This document shows positions 23,283 through 34,206 of a stretch of DNA of 64,000 nt, piece after piece. Numbering within the stretch: position 1 is the stretch's first letter; each line of letters opens with the position of its first letter. This stretch comes from Emydura subglobosa (lineage: Eukaryota > Chordata > Testudines > Chelidae): the NCBI GenBank assembly GCA_007922225.1, contig ML679966.1:58362148-58426147 (forward strand), written 5' to 3'. The notes beneath the pieces were generated by a model that was given only the letters and a program-made list of their open reading frames with translations, was not told the DNA's origin and searched no databases. The translations under genes were made by a program, and so were the position numbers.

Positions 23283-23471
23283 GTACTAAAATGTGGGGGA
23301 AAACTTTGAAAATGTTGGCTGTAAACTGTAATTCAAAGTATTCACAGTTGTTTCAAGGATTCTAAATTAGCTTATGTATGTATATCAATATCATCTAGAT
23401 TTTATAAATGTTTTTCCTTTAGCAATTTTGCATCACTTTTGTTCTCAGAGATTTAAATCTGTATAATATAG

Positions 23472-23472
<1 letters not shown>

Positions 23473-23511
<39 letters not shown>

Positions 23512-23519
23512 AAGTCGTA
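23473..23519 (+). repeat. (TA)n microsatellite
   Basis: About 23 uninterrupted TA units. Confidence 0.95.
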
Positions 23520-23655
23520 AAAAGACTAAACTCCGATCTGTAGTCCGGCAGAGAGGCTAGCTGAGGTACAGGAAAGGGGAAAAGCATAGTATTTCGCTCC
23601 CCTCTGTTACAAAGCCATAAATGTTTACATGTTTATTTTTTATATCATTTACCAT

Positions 23656-23800
23656 GTTTGTTATGGTTGTGCCTCACAGAGTCAACCAAGAATGGCACTG
23701 TACGAATATGGAATAAGGAATGGTCCCTGCCTCAAAGAGTTTATAATGTAAATAGACAAGATAGAGAAAGGGATAGTGCATACAATCTCAGTGAACAGTG
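23656..23800 (+). repeat. Ancient amniote interspersed repeat (LINE-type 3' region)
   Basis: The series GTCCCTGCCTCAAAGAGTTT, ATAATGTAAATAGACAAGA and a preceding GGCACTGTACGAATATGG is a decayed form of a repeat common in birds, turtles and crocodilians (GTCCCTGCCCCAAAGAGCTT type). I believe it comes from an old CR1/L3-like LINE, but this is memory of the pattern, not a search. Confidence 0.5.
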
Positions 23801-24189
23801 CAATGGTAGCAAATGTCATGTTTATTTAATAATTTTTGTTTTGTTTTCTTTTATTTAAATCCTTTCATGTTATGTTAAGAGGGAAGCAGCTACATGGAAA
23901 GATAAGGGATGGAGGGGATGGAGCAAACAGCCAATCGGTACGAAGGAGAGACGGTTCAGAGTCAAAAGTGCAGAAATCAGTTTGACGTCAGTGTCCATGA
24001 ATCAATCCTTGCCTGAACTGCTTTCTGCTTCTGCTCTGCTGGCCAGAGCTGAGTGAATATTTTTTTGAAAAAGTTTATTTGCTGAAAATGCAGCTTTGGT
24101 CAACCCAAAGTAACTTGTGAATTTGACCTGATTGGTTTTTAGTGAGGAATGGGTTTTAAGAGCCAGTTTTGAAAAAGTGTGTCTGTGTG

Positions 24190-24382
24190 CCATAAGCTTT
24201 AGCCCAGTGGTTAGCGAACATGCCTGAGATGTGATAGACCCAGCTTTGAATCTCCAGCCTGTAGTAGAGACATGAACACAAACTTTACTCCACCCAAGTA
24301 AGCAGCCTAACCACCAGGCCATAGGTTGTTCTAGTGCAGGTTGCTCTTAATCTATCTTGTTGAAGCTCTTTCACTTCGTATA
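24190..24382 (+). mobile_element. Inverted tRNA-like foldback, copy A
   Basis: The left arm carries an A-box-like TAGCCCAGTGG (24200-24210) and a B-box-like GCTTTGAATCTCC (24243-24255). The right arm carries the complement of the same head (CCTAACCACCAGGCCATA, 24306-24323), followed by the tail GTTGAAGCTCTTTCACTTC. Each arm therefore looks like a tRNA-type Pol III promoter pointing inward. The arms are diverged. It is a member of the family best seen at 24411-24580. Confidence 0.6.
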
Positions 24383-24407
24383 TAAACACATAAATATCCA
24401 TTTATTC

Positions 24408-24580
24408 AAAGAGAATGAGAGAGACTGTATAGCCTGGTGATTAAGGCACTCACCTGGGAGGTAGGAGATGTGGATTCAAAACTTTTCTCTGCCTGATTCA
24501 AAGAAGGGATTTTAGTCCACATCTCCTACCTCCCAGGTGAGTGCCTTAATCACCACGCAATAGTCATTCTCTCTTTGGCC
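24408..24580 (+). mobile_element. Inverted tRNA-like foldback, copy B, with near-identical arms
   Basis: Positions 24432-24474 and 24516-24558 are inverted 43-bp copies with one mismatch (core GGCACTCACCTGGGAGGTAG), separated by 41 bp. Weaker pairing extends 15-20 bp outward (CAAAGAGAATGAGAG against CTCTTTGG). The left arm holds an A-box-like TAGCCTGGTGATT and, at its inner edge, a B-box-like GGATTCAAAA. The transcript would form a long hairpin. It lies 26 bp after copy A. Confidence 0.75.
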
Positions 24581-24699
24581 CACTTAATATTTATATATTT
24601 ATACAAAGTGGAATAACTTAAGCAAGAAAGGTTGAAAGCAAACATCCTTCTCATACTCCAGAAGATTCAAGTAGTTACGATGCACACCAAGGCATGATG

Positions 24700-24775
24700 C
24701 AATCTGAGTTCAAGTCCTTGCTCCAGAGTGGAGATTCAAACTGCAGTCACCTACATTCCAGGCAAATGTCCTAAA
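24700..24775 (+). repeat. Inverted tRNA-like foldback, partial copy
   Basis: The segment has GAGTTCAAGTCCTTGCTCC (B-box side), then GGAGATTCAAACTGCAGTC and TCCAGGCAAATGTCCTA, matching the inner part and right arm of copies A and B in decayed form. Confidence 0.45.
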
Positions 24776-24964
24776 GAGTATAAGGAGAGCGTGTGTATAC
24801 ATGCATACACAGACAGTTTCTGAAGCTGCCTGGGATTTTCTGGCTGATACATTCTGAACGTTTTTGGAACGGAACTGATATATATGTTTTTTTATTTTCT
24901 CTTTTGTTTGTTTTCTGGCCAATCTAAAAAATCAATTATTCACCCACTTCTATTGCTGACTTCA

Positions 24965-25315
24965 ACCTCCGGCTGGCTTCTCCCTGCCATTTGCTCCCTA
25001 AAGCTACATGGTTGTGGGATGCCACGTTGCTCCTTGTGCCTCCAGAGAGGAGGGTATCTCCCCTGTACAGTTCTGGGTCTGAGGGTGCTGGAAGTGATAT
25101 GTGGGCCTGCCTATTTTACCCCCTCCTTCTCTAGTCCAGCAATCCCTGCTTGAACTACTTTCTGCAGCTACTCTGCTGGCTTTAGTCTCCGGCTGACTCC
25201 TCCCTGGAGTTTTTCCCAAAGCCCACATACCAGGAGAGAGTGGGGAAGCCATATGGCTCCTAGAGCCCAGAGAGGGGGAGTCTTCCTTGCACTGTTCTGG
25301 GATGGTCCAGGAGGG
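24965..25315 (+). repeat. Imperfect tandem duplication, period about 218 bp
   Basis: The sequence at 24965-25100 is repeated at about 25183-25315. CTCCGGCTGGCTTCTCCCTG corresponds to CTCCGGCTGACTCCTCCCTG, GCCACGTTGCTCC to GCCATATGGCTCC, and ACAGTTCTGGG to GCACTGTTCTGGG. The segment between them (25135-25175, AATCCCTGCTTGAACTAC) resembles 24005-24045 (AATCCTTGCCTGAACTGC), so another partial unit lies 1.1 kb upstream. It is probably a G+C-rich interspersed repeat of unknown family. Confidence 0.6.
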
Positions 25316-26513
25316 GGTCAAAATCCAAAGGTCATTCCTGTTTTCTTTTCATCCCCTAATAGGCTTCATTTAACTCCTTATAAACTCCAGCATTCTGGAA
25401 CTGCCTCCTCATGCCACAAGTATCGTCCTCTGTAACACCTCATTCCACCTTGTATGTCAAAAGTGTCTGCTGCCCTAAACTTTTTTCCACAAACAGCTGT
25501 TACTTCCCTCAGGAGTGGATCAGGCAAAGAGCTTTTTTGCTAGTGATGTGACACCTATGACTTACTGGAGAATGTTGTAGTATTTATAGAACTAAATAGA
25601 AATGAAACTCTCCTCCATTTTGCTTGTGCAGCTTATTTTAAGCTCAGTTGAAATATCCCTTAAGATCCATAACATCAGTTCTCTTTCTAACTTGTTCTAG
25701 ACTCTTATCTTACTAATCTTACCAAATATACATGCCCAATGGCCACATCCTCCTTTATTTGATACCCCATTATGAAGCCTAGCAGACTTTTCTGTTGGAC
25801 ATAAAATTGGTTTCTCATTTCAATACTGACATACTTTGGGGAGTGCTTTTGATGGGAAAACTCTAGAGAACGTATATTGCGGGGGGCTGAAACCCCCACC
25901 AGGCCCAGGCTTAGGAAAAAGATAGCAGTTCTATTTGTTTTGTTATGGGATCTATATATATATTGGTGCTGTTTGTGGGAAAGGTCATAGATTAGAGGTG
26001 ACGTGGAGAAGTCACTGGAAAGATTGTTGGTAGCTGGGGATACCAAAGTGATGAGTTGTTTATCCAATCCTGTAAAAATTGCACATTAGGCTTGAGAATA
26101 GATTTGACATTTGGTCAATTCTCATTTTTTAAGGTTTGGGTTCAGGCTACTTTTCAATGCAATAATAGTGAGAAAGATGAAACATCTGAAAATCAGTGAG
26201 AAATGTAGAGACTTGCTAATACTCTCAATCCATTTAAATACCTGCTATAATTTTCCCTATTTCTGAGATTTTCTTGCCACGCCCTGTACCAGGTGACATC
26301 CCTTTGTTAACCTTTCATATTCATGAAAAGTGCTATCTTTGTGTCCTGTGTGCACAAGCAGTATTGTAACCGAAGAACTTAGGCAAATGAGTTGTTAACT
26401 TGTACTGAGCAACTCTGAAGAATGTGTGTACGTGAACGAGCAACTGAGACTCTTCAGTTTAAAGGAAGATTTTTCCATTATGGGTAAAATTTTCAAAAGC
26501 GACTACGTCTCTT
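25316..26513. other. No recognised feature
   Basis: The 120-codon minus-strand ORF at 25705-26067 has no recognisable motif and is most likely chance. I see no nameable repeat in these 1.2 kb. Confidence 0.45.
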
Positions 26514-26670
26514 AGGGCATGTCTACATGGTGTGGCAATGCACACTATGGGGGTGTAATTTCTAAAATGCACTTCTGTGTTGGGCACTAATCGGTCTGTG
26601 TAGACCCTGCCAGTGCACACTAAAAATTCCCTGGTCCGCTTTATGTAGCACTGTTTGAACAGTACTATTT
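26514..26670. mobile_element. MITE fragment (TGTCTACA family)
   Basis: The segment starts GGGCATGTCTACATGGT and includes CTGTGTAGACCCTGCC at 26598-26613, so it carries the GTCTACA / TGTAGAC end motif of the DNA elements listed elsewhere in this window. TGCACACTA blocks flank the middle. The right end is uncertain. Confidence 0.5.
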
Positions 26671-28957
26671 TAGATCGCCAATGCTAATTTAATACCTTTT
26701 ACATGTTACTGCTGTCAAGGAAAGAACATGGGCACAAGAAGATTATTGTGCATTTTAGTCATCTACTATTGCCATTGATACTGTTTAGCCTAGTGAGAGA
26801 TGCATGACTATCACTATTTTTGGTGGACAGAAAGACAGGCAGAGACTAACAGACAAAATTATTAAGCAAAGAATACAACGGGAGAGATACTATCACCCTT
26901 ACTTTTGTTGATTTATTCCTTGTTTCATGGGCAATCTCTTTGAAGGATTGTTACTTTGTTTTTGAATGCCCCTGTGTCCAGGAGAGAGAGTCACAGAGAA
27001 TAAAGAAAGAGCACTGGGGGAGAGAGCTGCTGCTCCATGTACTATAAAAAGTTAAAACATGTCTTGGTCCTTTCCCAGTGCTGTAGTTTGCTTTCCGCAT
27101 TCTGTTAAATTTCAGTTTGCTTTATGGATGCCTTGCAGATGCAGAAAGCTCTACAAAAAAAAAAAAAATCTTTTCAATAAAATATATCTTCCTAGGATGG
27201 ACTCTGTTTGCATTGGGATAAAAACTCACTGCTTGAAGCACACAGAAAATAAATAAAACAAAACCAATATTAGAATAGGCTTTTCTCTGTGTTCTCTTCT
27301 CTGTGCAAACCTGTGTTGTCTGCTGTTGACTTTGATATGTAGTATTCAGTTCTGTCTTATCCAGTTACTGCTTTTGCACTCCCAAGGAACAGAACGGTGC
27401 TCCTGACTTTTTCATTTAAAAATTATATATAAAGTACATATCGATATTAGAATTAGGTTGGGTCTAAACTATAGAAGCCAGCTGGCTGCAGTAAATGCCA
27501 GGGAAATTTTATGATGGTCTAACTTTAAAAGACTCGGTGGTCTTATTTAGCAAAACTGCTGCATTTTGAATATTTATTTGATCAGTATTTAATTATCCAA
27601 ATTTCTTCTGTAAGCAAAATTCTGAAAATTCTTAAAATAGATTGTCTTTTTTGAGATTACTAGGGTACTTCCTGCTACTAGATTATGTAAAAGTAGATAT
27701 TCATGAACCCGAGAAATAATAACTACAAAAATTAAAACCTAGACAACCAATTTTGAACCTTTATACAGTTTGCTTCAATATGTTGTTTGAATTTGCTCCA
27801 GTTTATCTGAATGCGTTTGCCCATCTCTAATGGCAATCCCAAATTAGTTTCAATAACTAAACCTCATAAGGTAAAATTTCAGAAGTGCCTAAGTGACTTA
27901 AGGAGCCAAAGTCGTCTTCTCATGTACAGAAGCACATAAGCAACTTAGCTCCCATTGACTTAGTCTTCTAAGATTTCTAGATACTGTGTCTATGTGCTTA
28001 AAGTCTAGCATTGAGCTCAGTGGGACTTAAGCATGTGCTTAAATGCCTTGCTGAAAGGGCCATATTGAGAGAGAGGTGGAGGCATCTTGATTCTTACACT
28101 TGAATCTTGTATGATAAACAGTACCAGATATATCTGGTCTTATGTAAAGATGGACCCTAAACCAAAACCACAAATCTGAAGAGCCACCTTTGTATGAAGA
28201 TCTATACCAAAACTTTGGAGCTCTAAACCCTGCTCTGGTTTTTTATCAGCCACTGTATTTTTGTAAGCTTGCCTTGGTTAAAGACCATTTTTAAATGAAT
28301 GAGGATAGTAAAATGAAATAAGGACAAGGCAAGTGACGGGATGATCTTGTCATTACTAGATTTTCTTTCCCTCATTGTTTCCATGTCCACGTTTTTTCCT
28401 TCAACATCTTTTAGACAAATTCATCAAAAATAGCAGTTATTGTTTACAAGGGTTTCTAATTATGGTGAGGAAATCCATTATATCAGCCTTTGATTTGGCT
28501 TGTAAACATACTCCTAGAGATAACATTGAATCAAATATCCTTCATCTCCCCCACAAGTTCTGGGGAAGCTTGGATATAGCTCTGAACATTGTTTCTCAAG
28601 TCTATTTCTATAATCTGTCCAAGGTGGATCTCAGATTTAAACCTTCCCAAATACATTTTAATTGATTTCTGTGTTTGTCATGTTGTGTGATACTTACTTT
28701 GTCTAGAGCATGGACATACAGAGTCTGATGCCAGCTAAGCATCAAAGGGTGATTATACTAACATGAGTTCTCTCATGCTTCTCTGCAGCTTATCCTCCAC
28801 CCATGTCTGTCAGCTTTTCTCTCCTGCAACTCTATCTAGTCCAAGTTTCTAATTTATCCGAGTTGCACCAAATGACTCCCATTTATCTCTTCTAGACCTC
28901 TTTCTATCCTATAGCCCCACCACCTGCATATCCATGTAGAATTCCCAACAAACCCTT
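26671..28957. other. AT-rich stretch; one decayed palindromic repeat
   Basis: I see no gene. A decayed CTTAGG-type palindrome lies at about 27868-27985 (AGTGCCTAAGTGACTTAAGG paired loosely with AAGCAACTTAGCTCCC). A 14-A run is at 27155-27168. The rest is unassigned. Confidence 0.45.
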
Positions 28958-29314
28958 TTACCTGTCCAATTTCAGTAGCTGAGCAAGTCTAGCTGACAGT
29001 TCGGTATTTGCACCAAATCTCACAGCTTTTGCATTCTTCAGAATTTGTTGAGGCTCTGATCCTGTGAAGAATCCAAACATCACAAATATCTTTGCAAGCC
29101 CAACAAAAAGCCCCATAATAGACTTTGAAGGATGAGCAACTGCAGGTAAAGAAGATCTATTCAGGTAGAAAAGTGGAACTTTGGATCACAAAGCTTTGAT
29201 GGACATCTCCAAACTTGAAAATCTAAAATAGATCAACCAGAATCTCTTTACAAACAACCCAGCATCCAAAAAAAGTTTGTTGCTCCTTTTTTCCCACAGA
29301 AATAGACAATCTTT
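28958..29314 (-). pseudogene. Coding-like stretch, protein not recognised
   Basis: On the minus strand 119 codons run from a TAA at 29315-29317 to a TAA at 28958-28960, broken only by one TGA at 29186-29188. The last 75 codons read like a real C-terminus: a hydrophobic part ('GLFVGLAKIFVMFGFF') followed by an amphipathic part ('QQILKNAKAVRFGAN' and 'ELSARLAQLLKLDR'). I cannot name the family. There is no convincing splice acceptor upstream and no poly(A) track downstream. It may be a worn pseudogene, or a chance opening in AT-rich DNA. Confidence 0.22.
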
Positions 29315-29317
29315 TTA

Positions 29318-31179
29318 ACCTTCAAACATTCCACTATCTTTAGATAAAATACCTTTTAAAGAAATTGCTGACACAATAAAGGGTAGAAAAGGGTGAGTGA
29401 GATGTTCTATCCATGAAAAGTGCTAAAATTTGAGTATATAAATAATCCGTGGCATATTTAAAAAAAAACACACAACCCCTCTCTTCTGTGATGTTGTTGT
29501 TCTAAATACTGTGCCAATATATTCTTATACATCCCTGCTGCTTGCAAAGCCACCACTTGCGTTTAGAAGTGAATGACATATCACATTAGCTAGCCACACC
29601 TGTCTCCTTCTACAGCTGCTCTGGATGATCGGCAGCCCCTGTTCTGTCTTCATATTACACAGGAGAATTCATTTGAAAATAACATTCTAGCCACTTTCAA
29701 ATATTCTCTATTATATCTAGGTAGAGAAGTGTGAATGCACTTCACTGCATGCTTGTAGAATTTCAACATGTTCTGCAAGATATAGGTGAAGCTATGAAGA
29801 TCAAAGTTTGCTGCAGCATACATAGGAGCCAAGATCTTACAGGCAGAAATGTCATAATTCAGATTTACTTTATGCCTTGTTATTTGGCATGACATTCTTG
29901 TTGAAGTTAACCATAGCAACAAGCTGTTGGTAGAAATCTGAACTGACATTATTCGTCTGTCACGGTGACTGGTGCTGCTAATAAATGTTGCTGAAAAAAT
30001 ACAGGAAGATGGCTATGAATGTGCATTAGCAGACAATTCTGATGTTGCCAAAGTGCTAGAGGCACTTCATATGAACTTCCTCTTAAGAAACTGAAAATAA
30101 ACTTCTGTGTGCCACCACAAAAGGCAGAAACAACGCAGACAATAACAAGCAGTTCATTTTTGGAAAAAGCTGCAACCCCTTTCCTGCAATCAGTTTTGAA
30201 ATTTCACCTAATGAGACTTTCTTTTTTTTAAAATAAAAGGCCAGATCCTCAGCACTCCCTTTCCAGCCATTTTTGGCTCATCTGGCAACACAAAAGCCCC
30301 AAAGCCACACTAATAAGACAGATGGGGATTTCTCTGACAAAGAGGAATCCCTTGTGTGGTGTCTGTCACCAATTCCTATGCCTTGACTCCTAGGCTGGGA
30401 CTAGGAGAAGATATGGCCAAAGTGCCTTGCACTGTGGCAGTCCCCAGCTGGCAGAATTGTCCCTAGAGGGCCTTTCCTGCCAGCATATTTTTAGGACATC
30501 CAGATATTAGGCAGCCAAGTTATCAAATGTTGTGTCTTTGGTATATGTGTGTTTTATAATGGCACAGTGCAGTGACATCATTACCTATTGCACCTTTATA
30601 GTACTGGTACCCGTGCAATGACATGAAGGGCATTCTTGTGTACATGAATGGGGAAAAAAGCAGAACAAAAAACACAACCTCTTTGTACTTGTATATCCAA
30701 ACAAAAGAACCACTCAAATCGATAATCCCTAGAGATTAAGGGTTCAGGACAGAAATACCAAAACAGCCTTGTTTCCAATAGTGTGCATAGCATCCTTATG
30801 ATATATTTCTTGTCTTTGATATTTCTGCTTTTATTTTCCCTTTCTGCATACACAATTTATAACTTTACATTATGTGGAGATAGGATGTTGCCTAATTTGT
30901 CTAGGTTTTCAAAAGCATGAACAAAATAATAGATTTCCTTCTCTGCATTGTTTTATGGGTAAATGCTGATTTTACAGAATCAGAGCGGTAAATTGTGAAT
31001 GAAACACTCCATCTAATGCAAAAAGACAATCAGCAGATGTTGGAAACCAGTCTCATTGCATTATTTGTGTTGTGGCATCATTATGTGCATGCAGACATAC
31101 AAATATTCTGCTGATTTGTAACCAGGATTCCTTGCACACCAATAAATAGCAAAACCAAGCTAAATCTGAGGCATATTCT
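29318..31179. other. No clear gene; unassigned sequence
   Basis: A 99-codon minus-strand ORF at 29650-29949 has an ordinary protein-like composition but no family pattern. A G+C-richer patch at 30240-30490 (AGGCCAGATCCTCAGCAC start) looks like a decayed interspersed repeat of unknown type. Confidence 0.4.
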
Positions 31180-31599
31180 GAGGGCAGGTCTACATTAGAA
31201 GCACTACATCGGCGTGTCTGGTGAAGATACTGTATGCCAATGGGAGAGCACTCTCCCATTGACCTAATTACTCCACCTTCACGAGAGGAGAGCATCTCCT
31301 GCTGCATGGGAATATACAGCTGCATGGGAGTATACAGCTCTTAGACAGTGTCTTTTTCACACCTGAGTGACATACGTTAAATCGACTTAGACCGGAGGCT
31401 GTGACCCTCAAGGAGTGGCGATGTTATTATGGGGGGGATCGTAAGCTGTCAGCCCCCATGCATGCCTGTAAGCGTGGCATGGCATCGGGGGGTCATCACT
31501 TTTTGAGGGGGTTATCGCAGCCTGTAATATTTTCAAATGGGGTTCCAGCATATAAAGGTTGAGAACCCTTGACTGAAGCAATAGTATAGACCTGCCCTG
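31180..31599. mobile_element. hAT-like MITE of about 420 bp, with an internal insertion
   Basis: The ends are inverted: AGGGCAGGTCTAC at 31181-31193 and GTATAGACCTGCCCT at 31584-31598. The C/GAGGGCAGG end type resembles hAT termini. An 11-bp-spaced duplication (TGCATGGGA with ATACAGCTGCATGGGAGTAT) lies at 31303-31335. From about 31390 to 31575 a different block begins (GAGGCTGTGACCCTCAAGG and ending GGTTGAGAACCC), which looks like a second element inside the first. No 8-bp target duplication could be matched. Confidence 0.6.
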
Positions 31600-33160
31600 A
31601 GTAAGAGATAATGTGGAATTATCCTACTCCTGGTGAATCTCCGGGAAGTATCAGTTCCCAGAGTTGAGAGGTACGTGACATCTGTTGTAACCTCTAGGAG
31701 GGTGCAACATGTGCTCTGCTCCTTAGCTGGCTAATTCTGTCCATCTGTAAGCCAACCCAGACACTAGAAAGTTCCTGAAACACTAGCCCTAAGTACCACA
31801 TAACTTGGTCCCAAACCATTTACATCAATAAAGGTCAAAACAAATACTTTGAATTAAACCCAGACAGTGCAGTTCAGTGAGCCTTTGATGTGAAAATCTA
31901 CTCAGTAAAGGTTTACTGCCTTCTGCGCTAGTTTCTGCTTTTGAATGATTTCTCGGTGTAGGCCAACATAGAATATATCACATTAGTCTAGCACTGAGGT
32001 GCCAAAAGCATAGATAATTATGGGAAAGCCCTCACCCAAAAGAAACTAACATACTTATCTTATCAGGTGCAAATGGAAAAGAAACACTCTTCGCCACAGC
32101 TGCTACCTGAGCATTCAGTAGCTGATCAGTTTCCACCAACCTTCATAAACATGTGAACATATGTCACAAATGGAGACCACACCCTTTTCATCAGGATCCT
32201 CAGGCTTCTCCAACTTATCAACATTCTCTTTCTTATCCAAGTAAAGCTTTTGAGCCCTCATCCAGCTACATCAGTGGGTTGGCCATAATGGAGACACAAA
32301 ATTGAGTTTCCTCAGAAAAATGAACACAGTGCAGACTGTGGCCTTTCACTAACTCTCTTAGCAGGTCACAAACTGAGTAGCCGGACTGGAGAGGAAAGGA
32401 GGTGCTCTAAATTGAGGTGATTGCAGAGCTGCTCTAGCATGGTTCCACTACCATGAGCCATTTTCTTATTGAGAAAGGTCTTTTGTAAAGTACTTAACAA
32501 ACATAAAACTGACTCATAAATTCTATAGAGAGTGCTTCAATTTGACTTGAAAATATATTTTGAATTTTTGATATGACTGACTGTTCCACCTAACCTCAGA
32601 TTTCAAATGGCCCTGCCAGTCCAATTACAGAGCCTGACACTTGAGGAGTCCTTATAAGACGTCTTGGATTCTACAAGTACAGTAGAGATTTTGGGTGGTA
32701 TAAACAAAGCACAAAATACCATTATTTGGGGAAAAATCTCTATTCCAAAGGAAGTCATGAATTCAATTAGTTCTTCCCTTATGCATCTGTTACCCACTAT
32801 GGACACCATGCAGCCAGTGGGTGTCTTAAGCACTGTGCTGAATTAACATCATTATCTGCTTTGTGCTCTTCTTTAATACTTACAAAATAAGACTCTCCTG
32901 TTTTAATAAAATGTGAATTTCTGGTGTTTTGAGATCTGTACTGTTTTGGGCAAACTCTATTCTTTTGCAATATAAAGACAGATCTTTTGATAGTTTAGGC
33001 ATTAATCCTAACTAGGACTGCATTAACACCAGATTGCTATTTTTTAAAAAAAGTGATGATAACCACACTTCTAAGTGATTTGTACCAAATGCCTTGTTAA
33101 AAAAAAAATCCTCCAACAATCCACAGTGCTGTCAAATGTTAATCCCATCAGAGAGAAAAG
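31600..33160. other. No recognised feature
   Basis: I see no gene or nameable repeat in these 1.6 kb. Overlapping 60- and 76-codon ORFs on opposite strands at 32603-32846 are chance. Confidence 0.5.
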
Positions 33161-33176
33161 GGCGGGGGGGGGGGGG

Positions 33177-33372
33177 AGGTGAGGTAATATCTTTTATTGG
33201 ACCAACTTCTGTTAGTGAAAGAGACAAGCTTTCAAGTTCTATGGAACTCTCTCTGTGGAGCTCAGAAGCTTGTCACTTTCACTAACAGAAGCTGATCCAA
33301 TAAAACATATTACCTAACCCACCTTGTCACTCTCATATCTTGGAACCAACGTGGCTAAACAACACTGCAGTC
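33177..33372 (-). mobile_element. Second copy of the TTTTATTGGACC foldback element
   Basis: The arms 33180-33225 (GGTAATATCTTTTATTGGAC, then AACTTCTGTTAGTGAAAGAG) and about 33274-33320 (ACTAACAGAAGCTGATCC, then AATAAAACATATTACC) are inverted copies, and the tail GTGGCTAAACAACACTGCAG follows on the right. It is the same family as 11859-12034 but less complete at the left, where a run of G (33162-33176) adjoins. No target duplication is visible. Confidence 0.7.
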
Positions 33373-33955
33373 CCCTCTGAGTCATGCACATACTGTCACT
33401 GTATTTCTGTTTTAAAATCAGATTTCAAACAGTTTGAACATTGTTAGTGCTCATAAAATAAGTATTTACAGGTACCCCACTTTCTTGTCATTCAGGTCAG
33501 CTAAAGAAAAGGGTCTTGCTTACTGTAATGGGAAATACAAACGTGCTGGGACCCAGGCCCTCAAGTGTTGGCATTGACTATGTTGTGTCTGTTTCCCTTA
33601 CAATGGGAGGCAGCACCTGCAATGGAAGTGGGAAGATAGGACCCAAAGAACTTTCATCAAAAGTTCAAGGGAGGATTCTGAACAGCTGTACCAATTTTTA
33701 GAAGCTCATGTAAAGAGGACAGCCCATTAGGAAAGGGGCTGCTGCTGTGTAGAGAGAAATTACTTGCCAGTTCCTGAAAGAGTACACTGGATATGTTTGT
33801 TTGTTGTGTGAATCTTGTTTTGAATAAGCAAACAGGAACTGGAGGCTTTCCTGAAGAGATTTTTGTTTGTGACTGCTCTCTTCAAATAGAAAACCAAGCC
33901 TCCTTCCCAAGAAAGGTTTTAATTCTGTAGCAGAAAGAAGCATCCTGAAGCAATG
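33373..33955. other. No recognised feature
   Basis: I see nothing nameable in these 580 bp. Short ORFs on both strands have no motifs. Confidence 0.5.
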
Positions 33956-33957
33956 GT

Positions 33958-34206
33958 CTCAAGTTGCAGTGGGGAAGGTCTAGATTGGATATTAGGAGAA
34001 ACTTTTTCACTAGGAGGGTGGTGAAGCATTGGAATGGGAGTGCTGGAAGGAGGTGGTGGAATCTCCATCCTTAGAGGTTTTTAATGCCCGGCTTGATAAA
34101 GCCCTGGCTGGGATGACTTACTTGGTGTTGGTCCTGCTTTGAGCAGGGTGTTGGATTAGATAACTTCCGAGGTCCCTTCCAACCTTATCTTCTATGATTC
34201 TATGAT
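33958..34206 (+). mobile_element. CR1 LINE 3' end, subfamily 2
   Basis: This is a typical CR1 3' UTR: TTGGATATTAGGAGAAACTT, then GGTGGTGGAATCTCCATCC, GGATTAGATAACTTCCGAGG and CCTTCCAACC, ending in the octamer repeat TTCTATGATTCTATGATC. It is 5' truncated like nearly all CR1 copies. Confidence 0.9.

Noticed and set aside
24432..24558. A bacterial-type terminator or CRISPR repeat pair
   Set aside because: The sequence context is vertebrate repeat DNA. The inverted pair belongs to a dispersed family and there is no spacer array.
25705..26067. 120-codon minus-strand ORF
   Set aside because: No motif, no repeat identity, and no sign of splice or promoter context; a length expected by chance in 64 kb.
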